DNA of 64,000 nt from Flavobacterium pectinovorum (GCF_006438875.1 NZ_RCZH01000002.1:200424-264423), one strand, 5' to 3'. Positions 16,514 through 27,066 are shown, numbered from the stretch's first letter. Translations and numbers: made by a program. The notes: generated from the letters alone by a model not told the origin.

Positions 16514-16609
16514 AGTAGAAACTGAATATTTATTTGCCATTTAAACAACTTTAGAAATTACCGTATTCTTAAAGACATCAACTAAAAATAGCCTCAGGAT
16601 GCATTTCAA

Positions 16610-17581
16610 TTATTTTTTCTTAAAACTAAATACATGGGCAAACGTTAAGAAAAATGTATTTCCCTGAAATCTGTTTACGGCTTCAACCTCAGCAATCCAT
16701 CTAAATCCTGCCGAAGTACTACAGCCAATATGATAGTAATTAATCTCGGCTCCTATTCCGCCTACTCGATCTTTGGTCGTTTCGATGTTACCAAATACAG
16801 GAACCGGAATTTGATCGTTTGTTACTTTATATTGCAAATAATAAATTAACCCAGCGTTAAGGATTCCTTTTGGAGCCGTTTTTGCAGCATCCATCATATA
16901 GAATGTTTTTCCTAAACCTCCTTCAATACTCAAAAGATCTCCTGGTTTAATATCTGTATCTTTCTTTTTTCCGTTTATTTCATAAGAAGCTAAAGCAGAA
17001 AAATGAATCGTTTTTTTATCGTTAAAATACACCGTTGTCCCTGCCGAAAATTCATTCATGAACATTCCTAAACCACTATTGTCAGATGCACCTTGCGTAT
17101 ATTTTCCTGTTGGTAAATACATTTGATAGCTAAAAATAAAATCAGCTCTTTTATTGTGCCATCCCAATTGTACCGGGACAATATAAGTATCAGATAAAGC
17201 AAAAGGACTTTTTGAGTCAAGCGAATTTCCTTCAATTCTATTTGTGGCAAATGTGAACAAAGCAGTGGCTCCATAATTGGCTCCTAAAATTTTAAAATCA
17301 CTTACATAAGTGGCTCCAACACCAGTAAGAAACATGTTCAAATCAACGTTTGCTATTGATTTATCGCCATCGGCATTTCTTAGGGACGACGCATTGTAAA
17401 AATATCCGGGTACATACACACTTAAGGTGTTTTCGGGAGTTTGTGTTCCGGATTGTAATCCCATTGCACCCAATATATGACCTCCTTTAAGCTGTGCATT
17501 ACCAGACAAACCAACCAATAAAAGCGTTAAGGCAAGTATGTATTTTGTTGTTTGTCTTTGACTATTAAATATTGTTTTCAT
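16610..17581 (-). CDS. SphA / MetA-pathway-type outer-membrane channel protein
   Basis: A 323-aa protein with a signal peptide ending GNAQ, then alternating amphipathic strands (PVQLGWHNKRADFIFSYQMYLPTGKY, GGIGAEINYYHIG) and a terminal Phe-rich strand. This fits the phenol-degradation MetA-like transporter group. Such proteins are assumed to import hydrophobic substrates through the outer membrane. It sits between the AraC regulator and the BamA-like gene. Confidence 0.78.
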   Translation of the reverse strand: MKTIFNSQRQTTKYILALTLLLVGLSGNAQLKGGHILGAMGLQSGTQTPENTLSVYVPGYFYNASSLRNADGDKSIANVDLNMFLTGVGATYVSDFKILGANYGATALFTFATNRIEGNSLDSKSPFALSDTYIVPVQLGWHNKRADFIFSYQMYLPTGKYTQGASDNSGLGMFMNEFSAGTTVYFNDKKTIHFSALASYEINGKKKDTDIKPGDLLSIEGGLGKTFYMMDAAKTAPKGILNAGLIYYLQYKVTNDQIPVPVFGNIETTKDRVGGIGAEINYYHIGCSTSAGFRWIAEVEAVNRFQGNTFFLTFAHVFSFKKK

Positions 17582-17633
17582 AGTTTATATTTTAAAAAAT
17601 AAATACGATTATACCGTTGCTTTAAACTCTTTT

Positions 17634-18830
17634 TTAGTTTGGAGTTGGTTTAAGATAATAGGTGTTTGCTTTCTCAGGATTAATTCTAATTACTTTGAAG
17701 TATTCAGATGGAGATTTTCCGGTATGTTTTATAAAGGCTCTAAAACAGGTTGTTCTGGACTTAAATCCGGATCCCCAAGCCATACCTTCCAGTGATAAAT
17801 CTTTCCATTCAGGATCGTTTATCTTTTCTTTAAAATATCCAATTCTTTTTAGGTTTACATAATCCTGAAAATGAAGATTAAATTCTGAATTGATTAAATT
17901 GGAAAGATGATGTACTGATATTCCTGTTTCATCAGATATATCCCGAATCACCAAATCTTTTTTCAAAAAGAGCTCTTTTGAAACAAAAATGCTTTCTAAT
18001 TTTACCAGATATTCTTCTTTTTTTTCTGTTGTTAATTCTTTTATAATTGGTAATGTTGTTTTACTTTCTCTCGTTTTGACTATTACCAAATTGTCAACGG
18101 CAAAGTCATAATTATCTTCTATCTCATCTGTATCATAAAAAAGCTGAGGCTTAAAATAAAGCCATCCAACTGTAAAGACAAGTACAGATGAAATTAAAAC
18201 ATAACAGGAGAAATCAATGCTATCTACTTGATTAACCAAAAAATAATGCACAAAAAGTGCCGAAAATAAAAACAAGACTACCAAATTATATACTCGTAAC
18301 CAACTTAAAATTTTTATTTTATTAAAATGATCTTCTTTAAAATTTCTTAAATCGTAATTTAAAATCATCATCGTCTGGCAAAAAGCATAAAAGAGCCAAA
18401 CCGTCAGACTTAACATTGAAAAAGGACTGCTTATTCTAACGGAAACAGAATGTACTTCTTCAAAACCCAGCGCATTTCCTGCCCAAACAAATACGGTTAA
18501 ACTAAAATATACCATAAAGGGTAAAAAATGTAACCAGTCATATTTTCTAAATATTCTGTCTGAAAATAAAATGCTTCGAACATACAAGAAAGCAGAAGGT
18601 GCTACCAAAAAGATAAAAGATTTTGTGATCATAAACAGATCCGGAAAACTTTTAAAAACAGTCGCCGATAAGTAAAAATTATATATACCCACAATGGCAA
18701 GACTGAACAAAAACAATCCCAGAAAGAAACTTTTTGAATAATTTTTCTTTGAAAAAAGAACCATAAACGATGTGGCAAAACCAACTATTGTCGTTATAAA
18801 AAAGAAAAGTGAAAGTACTATATCGATCAT
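17634..18830 (-). CDS. AraC-family regulator with membrane-embedded N-terminus
   Basis: A 398-aa protein. The first about 230 residues contain seven hydrophobic helices. The C-terminal 100 residues are an AraC double HTH (IRDISDETGISVHHLSNLIN and LEGMAWGSGFKSRTTCFRAFIKHTGKSPSEYFK). This layout is widespread in Bacteroidota and suggests a membrane signal sensor. As the only regulator in the cluster it is the natural candidate to control it. Confidence 0.92.
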   Translation of the reverse strand: MIDIVLSLFFFITTIVGFATSFMVLFSKKNYSKSFFLGLFLFSLAIVGIYNFYLSATVFKSFPDLFMITKSFIFLVAPSAFLYVRSILFSDRIFRKYDWLHFLPFMVYFSLTVFVWAGNALGFEEVHSVSVRISSPFSMLSLTVWLFYAFCQTMMILNYDLRNFKEDHFNKIKILSWLRVYNLVVLFLFSALFVHYFLVNQVDSIDFSCYVLISSVLVFTVGWLYFKPQLFYDTDEIEDNYDFAVDNLVIVKTRESKTTLPIIKELTTEKKEEYLVKLESIFVSKELFLKKDLVIRDISDETGISVHHLSNLINSEFNLHFQDYVNLKRIGYFKEKINDPEWKDLSLEGMAWGSGFKSRTTCFRAFIKHTGKSPSEYFKVIRINPEKANTYYLKPTPN

Positions 18831-18966
18831 GAGTTTTAAGCTTGATTTGTTTAAATATTCCTTTCTCTTTTTAAAATAGATTTAAAAAGAATTGATGACC
18901 AACTCATTAATACTATACTTATCGGGGGATTGATAAGTATAGCATCGTTAATTAAGAAGTTATAAG

Positions 18967-19545
18967 CTATTTTTTTGCCAATCCCGGAGGGAATCCAGCC
19001 AAAATTTTAGTGATTGAGCTGTTAACAAACTCTTCCGGATTATCTGGTTTGCTGTCAATTTGAGCATTCCCGATTCCTTGCCAGATTAGTTTTTGTGTTT
19101 TTGTAGATACGATATCAATGATTAGAGATCCATCGACATAATCATAAGTATTAACGGTTGTATTTGCACCACCCATCATAGCACCGCCACCCCAATATCC
19201 ATACGGGCGATACATTCCTCCATATCCGTAAAAATCAGTGTTTGCAGATACTTGTGTTTTATTTTTTAAGATAGATACTGCATTTACTTTTAGATCCGGA
19301 TTACTTGATTCTGTAAATCCTTTGGCAATCATTTCATTTCGTATTGCTTTTGTTACGCGATCGACATTTAGTTGATTAACCTGACCTTCCTGCGCTTTTA
19401 AATCATAAACCGCAAAAGTTTTATATTCGCTAAAATTTGCAGCATGATCGTAGTCAGTTGTCACTTTTACAGTTGGAGAACAGCTATAAAATAAACCCAA
19501 AATTAATAATGGGATAATACGAAGATTCTTTCTTTTAATGTTCAT
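18967..19545 (-). CDS. DUF4136 lipoprotein
   Basis: A 192-aa protein with a lipoprotein signal (LILGLFYSCSP, Cys22). The DUF4136 pattern is clear: VTTDYDHAANFSEYKTFAVYD, a central Gly/Tyr-rich loop, then GSLIIDIVSTKTQKLIWQGIGNA. Periplasmic or outer-membrane anchored; function unknown. Confidence 0.88.
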   Translation of the reverse strand: MNIKRKNLRIIPLLILGLFYSCSPTVKVTTDYDHAANFSEYKTFAVYDLKAQEGQVNQLNVDRVTKAIRNEMIAKGFTESSNPDLKVNAVSILKNKTQVSANTDFYGYGGMYRPYGYWGGGAMMGGANTTVNTYDYVDGSLIIDIVSTKTQKLIWQGIGNAQIDSKPDNPEEFVNSSITKILAGFPPGLAKK

Positions 19546-19799
19546 TTTGTGGTATTTAAATTAATAATTAAATTTGTTTAACTTGAAATCATTAAAATCT
19601 TGAATGTGTGTTATCAGAATAGTAAATAACATTAAACAACTGTTAATTTATTGCAATGCCTTATATTACAATACCTTACCGCACACTCAAAGATATATTA
19701 TTTTATTTAATTAACATTGTAAAGTGGATAAAATTCTTACTTATTGTCAAAATCGTTTCTTTTGGTGAATACAAACCATTCTGAGTCCGTTTTTGAAAT

Positions 19800-20519
19800 T
19801 TATTTTCCCTGAACAACAACATAACTATCTTGTCCGTCTTTAGAAATTGGCTGATAGTAGACATTGTTATAAATCATGTATTTTTGATCGTCTATGGTTT
19901 TTTCTTCAGCTCCTTCCGGAAGATGTGTTACAACTGCTCCAACAGGTGCATTTACTACTTTATATTTACTGGTATCTTTAGCATAATAAGTTCCTCCGTA
20001 ATAATAATATTCCGTTCCCGAAACAGTAATTGTACTATATCCGCTTGGCAAACTTGATATTGTTGCTCCAAGTGGCGCAGGTACAACTTTATATCCGCTG
20101 GATTCTTTAACATAATACACGCCATCATCATAATTGTAATTCGTGTTTTCTACTGATATAACGATAGCTGCAGTAGTTAGTGTTGCCAGAAAGAAACCTA
20201 CAGGATACCATGTTGGTCCCCAAACATAAGGTACGAACGGATGATATGCATATGGAAATGGCACCGGATAAGGATGAAATGGTACCGGATATGGTCTTAC
20301 ATATGGATAAGGATGTGGTGGAATTGGTCTTGGTCCCGGCGGTGGCAAAGGACGTGGCGGTGGTAATGGGCGTGGTGCCGGCATAGGGCGTATTGGCATA
20401 GGACGTGGTGCAAAATGACCAAAACGCTGTGCTGCTGCCTCTTCCGGAATCATAAGTAATAATGCAAAAAATGCAATAATTATGATTGAGATTTTATTTT
20501 TAGCTGGATATGATTTCAT
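19800..20519 (-). CDS. Proline-rich surface protein (DUF6515-like)
   Basis: A 239-aa protein with a signal peptide (about 1-30). A Pro/Arg/His-rich stretch (about 35-90) of PRPLPP- and YPVPFHPYP-type repeats is followed by a hydrophobic segment and two or three repeats of a Tyr-rich unit (GVYYVKESSGYKVVPAPLGA, GTYYAKDTSKYKVVNAPVGA, NVYYQPIS). The pattern matches DUF6515 as I recall it. Probably cell-envelope exposed. Confidence 0.72.
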   Translation of the reverse strand: MKSYPAKNKISIIIIAFFALLLMIPEEAAAQRFGHFAPRPMPIRPMPAPRPLPPPRPLPPPGPRPIPPHPYPYVRPYPVPFHPYPVPFPYAYHPFVPYVWGPTWYPVGFFLATLTTAAIVISVENTNYNYDDGVYYVKESSGYKVVPAPLGATISSLPSGYSTITVSGTEYYYYGGTYYAKDTSKYKVVNAPVGAVVTHLPEGAEEKTIDDQKYMIYNNVYYQPISKDGQDSYVVVQGK

Positions 20520-20539
20520 AACTATGGAGTTTATTAGGA

Positions 20540-21280
20540 TTATTTGGTGTTTTCTCTAGGCGCTAACTTCACTTTCGTAGCTTTTGGCGGCGTCGTAAAT
20601 TCAAACATTGAATCCGGATAATCAGTATTTATGGTCCAATCTTTATAAAGAGCTTCATATTGTGGCTTGTCTTTATCTGAAGTATAGATGATTACCATTT
20701 TTACGGGTAGAAACAAATCATCACTTCCTATCCAAAACTGAAAACTTTTTGTTTTATCACTTCCCGCAATATGAAAACACTCACGTCCATCGACTATCGT
20801 TTTTCCCAAGAATATTAAACTGCCTTTTTCTGAGAGAAGATCCTCCAGAAAAGTAGGATAGAAAAAATCAGCTCCCGGAAATTCAATCCCGAATTTTTTA
20901 CTAACCTCATCGATCGTTTCAATTACAGATCCCGGCGCGGCTGTAAAACCATACGTATTATTATCAAACGAATAGTAATTTAATTTTTTTCCGTTATACC
21001 ACAAACCTCGATTCCCTTTGTCACCTGTAGAAGTAACCTTCATTTTATCCGGAAACTTAATAGCGACTTTATCTGTTATCGCATGTTTTATGAGTCCTAA
21101 ACTTTCATTTGGAATATCATAAGTTGTCACTGCTGTAAAACCACAAGATTTAATATCCTGCAAGGTTTCTCCAGTGCGATGTAACAGAAAAACAGCCGTC
21201 GAATCGATACGCTGTGTTTGGCTATTTGTTGTGACTGCCATTATCACAAAGCCCATCAAAAACAAAAACTTTTTACTCAT
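20540..21280 (-). CDS. DUF2092 exported protein
   Basis: A 246-aa protein with a signal peptide. The body (ADKVAIKFPDKMKV, GLWYNGKKLNYYS, RECFHIAGSDKTKSFQFWIG, FEFTTPPKA) resembles DUF2092, a LolA/LolB-like half-barrel fold that may bind a hydrophobic ligand. It ends 21 bp before the DUF6515-like gene, indicating one operon. Confidence 0.8.
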   Translation of the reverse strand: MSKKFLFLMGFVIMAVTTNSQTQRIDSTAVFLLHRTGETLQDIKSCGFTAVTTYDIPNESLGLIKHAITDKVAIKFPDKMKVTSTGDKGNRGLWYNGKKLNYYSFDNNTYGFTAAPGSVIETIDEVSKKFGIEFPGADFFYPTFLEDLLSEKGSLIFLGKTIVDGRECFHIAGSDKTKSFQFWIGSDDLFLPVKMVIIYTSDKDKPQYEALYKDWTINTDYPDSMFEFTTPPKATKVKLAPRENTK

Positions 21281-21309
21281 ATATTCTATTTTTATTAATT
21301 AATGAAAGG

Positions 21310-22710
21310 TTAGACTTCTGTCGAAATAGGTAATCTTCCCTCTTTTATTGCTTCTAACATTCTATTATAATCGGAATCATTTTGGCTGGCATACGAAATA
21401 GAAAATCTCGAAATTGCATTAGCAAATTCATTACTTTTTCCCATATAACCAGATAACACCGAAGGATCACCCGTACGGGCATGTGCTCTTGCAAGTGCCC
21501 ATCCACAGGCTTTTGCATAATCTGCCATGTTTTTGGCTTTCATTATTTCAAGGACAGGTTTTACCTTGGCATCCCGGAGCTGACGGATATAAAAAAACTT
21601 ACCCTGATCATCGTTTGTCCATCCTAAAAACATATCTGACGCTGATTGCATCAACTTTTGTCCTCTAACAATTCGTTCGCCCTGATGGCTGTATTTTCCT
21701 TTGGCTTTTACATTAGGTTCTAGAACACTCTGTCTTGCTTCTTTAAATTGTAAAAAAATAGGTTCTCCTGTTGCCGACATTAATAAGCTGATTCCGCAAA
21801 GCGTACCAACACTTCCTACGCCTACAACTTTTATTGCTAAATCATGAAGACTGTATCTGCTTAACAGGACTTTTTTTTCATCTGACAATGTTTCAAGATA
21901 TCTTGTGTGGATTATTCCTGCTTCTCTTAAAATCCTTTTTCCGTCTTCTCCTGTTGGATGATAAATCAAAGGTGGATCATCTTTTATTCTTGCTCGCGAA
22001 CCTTCCTGATAGGTCATTTTTGCAAATTCTTTCTCGTGTGCTGTATATTCTGCTGCTTTTTTTACTCGTTTTTGTTGGAACGATTTTATCTCTTCGTCAT
22101 CTCCTCTTTCAATCAATTCGGCAAGGTCAATATCAGCATACCAAATTTGCAATGCCGATAATTTGCTATATTCCAACATATGCCTTTTGTAACTATCAGC
22201 AACATTCCAGGCAAATTCTTTACAAACTTTATTGGTGAATTTTCTCCATCTTCCGGCAATCACAAAACTGGCTGCAAGTCTTTTCACGTCCCATTCCCAA
22301 GGTCCAGGATGTGTTTCATCAAAATCGTTAATATCAAAAACTAATTTACGTTCCGGAGTTGCAAATCCTCCAAAGTTCATTAAATGACAATCTCCACAAA
22401 GCTGAAGATCTATTCCTGTGTTTGGTGTATTTGCAAGATCGGCGGCCATAATTGCGGCAGCTCCTCTGTAAAATGCAAAAGGAGATTCCATCATTCGGCT
22501 ATAGCGAATAGGCAATAAATTTTCGATTCTTCCAATACTTGTTTTGATTAGAATTTCGACCGGATCTTCACGATTTTCAGGTGGCGTCCATTCCTGATGT
22601 GTTGAACGAGGCACAATTTTTCTAATAGCTACACCTGTATCAAAACGTGCCGCTTTTGATGTTGCAGGATCAAGTAAATTCTCGTTATCATCTGTGAATT
22701 TTTCTGCCAT
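21310..22710 (-). CDS. DUF2252 protein
   Basis: A 466-aa soluble protein with no signal peptide. Characteristic DUF2252 motifs are present: FAFYRGAAAIMAADL, LCGDCHLMNFGGFATPERKLVFDINDFDE and WALARAHARTGD. The GDxHxxNFG and DxNDFDE motifs resemble a kinase-like active site, but the reaction is not known. It lies tightly in the cluster, 30 bp before DUF2092. Confidence 0.9.
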   Translation of the reverse strand: MAEKFTDDNENLLDPATSKAARFDTGVAIRKIVPRSTHQEWTPPENREDPVEILIKTSIGRIENLLPIRYSRMMESPFAFYRGAAAIMAADLANTPNTGIDLQLCGDCHLMNFGGFATPERKLVFDINDFDETHPGPWEWDVKRLAASFVIAGRWRKFTNKVCKEFAWNVADSYKRHMLEYSKLSALQIWYADIDLAELIERGDDEEIKSFQQKRVKKAAEYTAHEKEFAKMTYQEGSRARIKDDPPLIYHPTGEDGKRILREAGIIHTRYLETLSDEKKVLLSRYSLHDLAIKVVGVGSVGTLCGISLLMSATGEPIFLQFKEARQSVLEPNVKAKGKYSHQGERIVRGQKLMQSASDMFLGWTNDDQGKFFYIRQLRDAKVKPVLEIMKAKNMADYAKACGWALARAHARTGDPSVLSGYMGKSNEFANAISRFSISYASQNDSDYNRMLEAIKEGRLPISTEV

Positions 22711-22742
22711 AATACATCTTTTAAATTGTCTCGTTTATACCA

Positions 22743-24158
22743 TCATTTTACTTGTTCCGGCTGCGGAGCTTTCCATGTTCCGTTTAAAATAGATTCCTCC
22801 GGACCATAGATTCTAATCAAATAATAAAAAGCATCTTTAGGAGCCGGTAACCAGTTTGATTCTTTTCCTTTTGGAGCTTCGCGCTGAATATAAATCACCA
22901 GATCTCCATTTGGCTCGTATTTTAAACCTGTAGTTCGGTCTCCAATAGAATACCGATTTATAGCATTTGGAACTAAAAACCGACTTGGTAATTCGTATAA
23001 AGTAATACTCCAAAAGTATTTGTCAGGTGGTGTTTGTCCTTTCGGGAATCGAATTACATACTTGTTTTTTCCTGATAAAAATTTATTGGCTTTATCAGAT
23101 CTCGTCCCAATATAAACGGCTTCTTCTTTTGTGTTTCCGTACAAACCTGCCGCTGCACCCAAAGCTCTTTTCGAATAATCGCCATTAATCATTTCGCGAG
23201 TTCCAAATAAATCTGTCGCATTGGCTAATTTATCAGTTCCTTCTTTTAATTCTTTTCCGGCTAATTGAGCGCCTTCGGTAATTGCTTTTAATACTTCAGG
23301 AGTATATTCTTTTGGATCAAATTTTTTACCCGGTACAATTCCTATTCTGGCAAATTTTGCTCTCAATTCGGTTTCTACAGGATTTACAGATGTGTATTGC
23401 AATAAGCTATTCGTTAGTCCAATGAAGGAAGCTGAAACCAAATCTGCCTCTTTAAATTCAGGAAGTGGCAAAGCAAATTCCTTTTTCGCAGGAATAGCTT
23501 CTTTTATAAATTCATGTAACGGAGTCAATTTATATTGTGCCTGTAATTTTTTTACATTCTCAACATCTCCCGCTGCCATTTTCAATTCTGTCCTTCCTAA
23601 TAAAGTAACCAGGTTCGTTTCTGACTGAATTACTTTATCAATCCCATCCGGTTTTTCGCCTTTCCAATCCGGACCAGCAATGAGGTATTTACCCGCTTTA
23701 TCTCCAGTAGCACGACTGCCTACATACGCAAAATTGAAGGTGTACAAATCAACAAACTGAAAAGAATAATATCTGTCTTTTACCTCCGGAACTTCTAAAA
23801 CTACTGGTTCATCTGTAAGATTTAAAATTGCCCAGGAATAAGGAGTGTCATTATTTGGTGTTACTACTGCAGTATCTTTTGCTGTAAAAATTTTATCGTA
23901 GTGTTTGAATTTATTAAAACCTCCTGCATAATCCGGATAAGTTTTATCTAATGCATACAAATGCATCGTTCTATAATTCATTGCCATAGAAAAAGCATAT
24001 GTCCAGGCTTCCTTAGCAATTTCTCTCGCAGAATCAGCAGATTTTGTGATTGCTACTGCTGGCATTTCTCCTGAAACTGTTTCTGCACTTTCGGTTTCTT
24101 TCTTTTTACAAGAAAAAACAGCAATAAAAACTAATATTATTAAGAGTGCTTTTTTCAT
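22743..24158 (-). CDS. DUF1254/DUF1214 lipoprotein, paralogue 1
   Basis: A 471-aa lipoprotein (signal ending FSC-KKK). It has an N-terminal DUF1254 block (TVVTPNNDTPYSWAILNLTDEPVVLEVPEVKDRYYSFQFVDLYTFN) and a C-terminal DUF1214 block (PPDKYFWSITLYELPSRFLVPN). It is one of three tandem paralogues. Function is unknown; the family often sits beside sulfatases and other hydrolases. Confidence 0.9.
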   Translation of the reverse strand: MKKALLIILVFIAVFSCKKKETESAETVSGEMPAVAITKSADSAREIAKEAWTYAFSMAMNYRTMHLYALDKTYPDYAGGFNKFKHYDKIFTAKDTAVVTPNNDTPYSWAILNLTDEPVVLEVPEVKDRYYSFQFVDLYTFNFAYVGSRATGDKAGKYLIAGPDWKGEKPDGIDKVIQSETNLVTLLGRTELKMAAGDVENVKKLQAQYKLTPLHEFIKEAIPAKKEFALPLPEFKEADLVSASFIGLTNSLLQYTSVNPVETELRAKFARIGIVPGKKFDPKEYTPEVLKAITEGAQLAGKELKEGTDKLANATDLFGTREMINGDYSKRALGAAAGLYGNTKEEAVYIGTRSDKANKFLSGKNKYVIRFPKGQTPPDKYFWSITLYELPSRFLVPNAINRYSIGDRTTGLKYEPNGDLVIYIQREAPKGKESNWLPAPKDAFYYLIRIYGPEESILNGTWKAPQPEQVK

Positions 24159-24188
24159 TTTTAATGATGTTTAAAATTAAGAAAATCT

Positions 24189-25658
24189 TTATTTCACTTC
24201 TTTAATATCATCCATTTTCCAGCTTTTATCAAAGTAAGCGGCAGTTGGTCCGTAGAAACGCATATAAGTAAACCAGTGTTTTCCCGGAATGGTCTGTACC
24301 CAATTTTTCTCTTTTCCGGCTGGTGCTTTTGGTCCAAAATACAAATCGATTGATCCATCTGTATTTTTTATTAAATCCTTACGAGAAGATAAATCGGCAT
24401 TTTTTTGATCATTATCGATCAAACAACGTGTTGCTGAATCGTAAATCGTAATCGACCAAAAATTAACTGCCGGTGGATTTGCAGGAATATTCAAAGTGTA
24501 GTTTTTAGCACCGTCCAGCCAGTTTCCGTTATTATCAAAATAAGACCCTAAATACGCCTGACCTACATTTGGTGTTTTGGTAATCATAGCTTTTGAATAC
24601 GTAACGGCTTCATAGAAATACGATGTTCTTTCGAAGAACTCATCATAATTATCAGCATGTTGCGATGGGTCTTTGATAATCATTACATAATCCCATTTTT
24701 TATCCGGCCAGTGTTTTACATCTGCAAATCGTTTGTTGAACGAATTTGCCATTGCCATTTGTTGTCCTTTTGCAGCAGCAGCAATCAAAATTTTCTTCTG
24801 ATGTTCGTCCGGAGCAAAAGGTTTTCCTTTTTCGATTCCTAAATTTCTAAGCCAAGCCATAAAAAAACGATCGCGTTCTTCAACTGGTTCATCTTGCAAA
24901 ATAGCATGAAGACGTTCCCAATAGGCAATTCCGGTTGGTTGAATTCCGTACCATTTTTTTCCTGCCGGTGGGCTAACCACTTTTGTTGGTGTTGGATTGG
25001 CTCGTTTATCATACGGATAAATTTTAACTTGTTTTACCAAAGTTTCTGTCACTTTTGGATCCGGATCTAATGCTCTAAAACCAAAAAACATATTTACCGT
25101 TGCACAAGGAACTATATAATAACCTGCAGGTTTAAAGTCTTTCATTGTTGGCGGTACCAATAGATATTTCCCACCTTTTCCTTTATCCGGTCCCATTTCT
25201 CCAATTACCGCCTGCTCACGTTGCCAAAAATCTCCTAATCCGCCGGCAGTGTGACCTGCAGGCATTTCGATAACCGTTGGTCCATTTGCTTTCAGGTCTA
25301 TAAACGACATAATATAGGGAGTTGTGGCATTTCCTGTCAAAATCCCTAAACGATCGTTATAAGAATTATAAAAAACCAAATCATTACTTGATGCATTAAA
25401 AGTTTTATAATGAATTTGCTGCCATTCGGCGAAAGCCACAATTGGCAATCCCCATAAATAACATTGGGTTGCTTGTTGAAAATCCATTTCGTCAAATAAA
25501 GCAGGAATAGATTCTTTTGAAGGCAGTTCACCATCCATTTTCACTTCTGATCCTGCAGAAGACACAGCTGCAGTTTCGTTTATTGTTGTCTTTTTTTCAC
25601 ATCCAACAACTAAAATTATAGCAGCTGAAACTAAAAGAATAAGCGATTTATTTTTCAT
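24189..25658 (-). CDS. DUF1254/DUF1214 lipoprotein, paralogue 2
   Basis: A 489-aa lipoprotein (VVGC-EKK). Same two-block order: IMSFIDLKANGPTVIEMPAG and FRALDPDPK early, then PPAVNFWSITIYDSATRCLIDN and GKEKNWVQTIPGKHWFTYMRFYGP at the C-terminus. It is clearly diverged from its neighbours, so the duplication is old. 30 bp separate it from paralogue 1. Confidence 0.9.
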   Translation of the reverse strand: MKNKSLILLVSAAIILVVGCEKKTTINETAAVSSAGSEVKMDGELPSKESIPALFDEMDFQQATQCYLWGLPIVAFAEWQQIHYKTFNASSNDLVFYNSYNDRLGILTGNATTPYIMSFIDLKANGPTVIEMPAGHTAGGLGDFWQREQAVIGEMGPDKGKGGKYLLVPPTMKDFKPAGYYIVPCATVNMFFGFRALDPDPKVTETLVKQVKIYPYDKRANPTPTKVVSPPAGKKWYGIQPTGIAYWERLHAILQDEPVEERDRFFMAWLRNLGIEKGKPFAPDEHQKKILIAAAAKGQQMAMANSFNKRFADVKHWPDKKWDYVMIIKDPSQHADNYDEFFERTSYFYEAVTYSKAMITKTPNVGQAYLGSYFDNNGNWLDGAKNYTLNIPANPPAVNFWSITIYDSATRCLIDNDQKNADLSSRKDLIKNTDGSIDLYFGPKAPAGKEKNWVQTIPGKHWFTYMRFYGPTAAYFDKSWKMDDIKEVK

Positions 25659-25686
25659 AAAATTTATTTTTGGAAATTACAGGCAA

Positions 25687-27033
25687 TCATTTCTTTTCTT
25701 CAATTGGAGCCGGAAACCATTGTCCGTCAAGAACTCCTTTTTTAGAAACATACATTCGCATTGTCAAAGCAAAACCTTTTCCTGCTGGTGTTGGCAACCA
25801 GTTACTTTCTATGGCGCCTTTAGGCAGTGATGAAGCAAGCCATATACTTAAAGACCCGTCAGGATTTTTCTTTAAACCCGAGACATTATTCAGATTAAAT
25901 CTTTTTAATTTATTGTCAACCACTCTGTAATCAGGAACACTGTACAAGGTCACAGACCAAAATGCATTGACCATTAAATCCGGAAGCGCTTCTTTTGGAA
26001 ATTTAATTTCATAAACTTTATCTCCACTCAATAATTGCTTATTAGTATCCATAAGTCCAACAAAATAAATTGCTTCTTCTACTCTGTTAGCCCATAAACC
26101 ACCATAATTAATAATATCGCGAGCTAATATGTCGTTCCCAAAATTACCTGCAGCATATGATACTGACCATCCTCCTTTTTGAGTTCCAAAACCTTTTGCA
26201 CCAGATAAAAAGGTTGGAATCGCTTTGGTTTTTACAATTTCATCAACGCGTGCTTTAGCTTTATCATCTGTATTGCGATAAGCCGCAACAGCAGCAACTT
26301 TTGCCTGATATTCTTTTGCTTTTGGCATTACATCCGGATAAGAAGAGATTACTTCTTGCGCGTTATCGAATATTACTCCGTCAATTGGTTTTTTTGGAGT
26401 AAAATCAGGAATAGTAATTGGTGGTGCCACTTTGATTCCGTCAGGAACATCAAACGTAAATTGCTTTTGAAGTTTTTGTGCTATAGCAGGAGTTCCTTTC
26501 AACTCTACACGAGCCAGCATTTTTACTTTTTCTGATGGTAGCTCGATTTTTACAGCTCCGGCAGGAATAGTTGGATTGCTTCCTTTTAAGACCAAGGCAA
26601 ATTTTCCATAAGGTGTTTTAGGAAAATTACGTTCATTGATATTAACAATTACTTCTCCCCAACCGTCTAATATTTGTGCGGTGTAATAACGTCCTTCAAT
26701 TTTAGGAACATTTAAAATTACTGCATGAGCTGCATCTACAGCAATCCATGCTTCCAGATATGCCACATCTAAATTTGGATTTACAAATTGAGCTGAACCA
26801 AGCGGATTGTATTTGATTTTATTGTATCCTGCCTTTTCTACATTGATATCATAATTTTCTTGTTGAATTACAAAATATCTTGCGTATAAATAAATATAGG
26901 CATCTACAATATCCTGATCTGTTGGAACTGCATTTGTCTCAGAAGTTGCGGTTGTTGCGTCCTGAGTTGTTGCTTCTTTTTTACAACTAACAAACAGAAA
27001 CAAGGCAACTATTATAAGTAGTGATTTTTTCAT
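25687..27033 (-). CDS. DUF1254/DUF1214 lipoprotein, paralogue 3
   Basis: A 448-aa lipoprotein (FLFVSCKKE). DUF1254 block VNPNLDVAYLEAWIAVDAAHAVILNVPKIEGRYYTAQILDGWGE, DUF1214 block MVNAFWSVTLYSVPDYRVVDN and ESNWLPTPAGKGFALTMRMY. It is first of the three paralogues in transcription order and 28 bp upstream of paralogue 2. Confidence 0.9.
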   Translation of the reverse strand: MKKSLLIIVALFLFVSCKKEATTQDATTATSETNAVPTDQDIVDAYIYLYARYFVIQQENYDINVEKAGYNKIKYNPLGSAQFVNPNLDVAYLEAWIAVDAAHAVILNVPKIEGRYYTAQILDGWGEVIVNINERNFPKTPYGKFALVLKGSNPTIPAGAVKIELPSEKVKMLARVELKGTPAIAQKLQKQFTFDVPDGIKVAPPITIPDFTPKKPIDGVIFDNAQEVISSYPDVMPKAKEYQAKVAAVAAYRNTDDKAKARVDEIVKTKAIPTFLSGAKGFGTQKGGWSVSYAAGNFGNDILARDIINYGGLWANRVEEAIYFVGLMDTNKQLLSGDKVYEIKFPKEALPDLMVNAFWSVTLYSVPDYRVVDNKLKRFNLNNVSGLKKNPDGSLSIWLASSLPKGAIESNWLPTPAGKGFALTMRMYVSKKGVLDGQWFPAPIEEKK

Positions 27034-27066
27034 GGAAGTCGTTTTAAAAATTGAAAATGTTATTTT

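Noticed and set aside
20180..20386. Plus-strand frame inside the proline-rich gene
   Set aside because: It is the antisense of the PRP/YPVPF repeats with biased composition.
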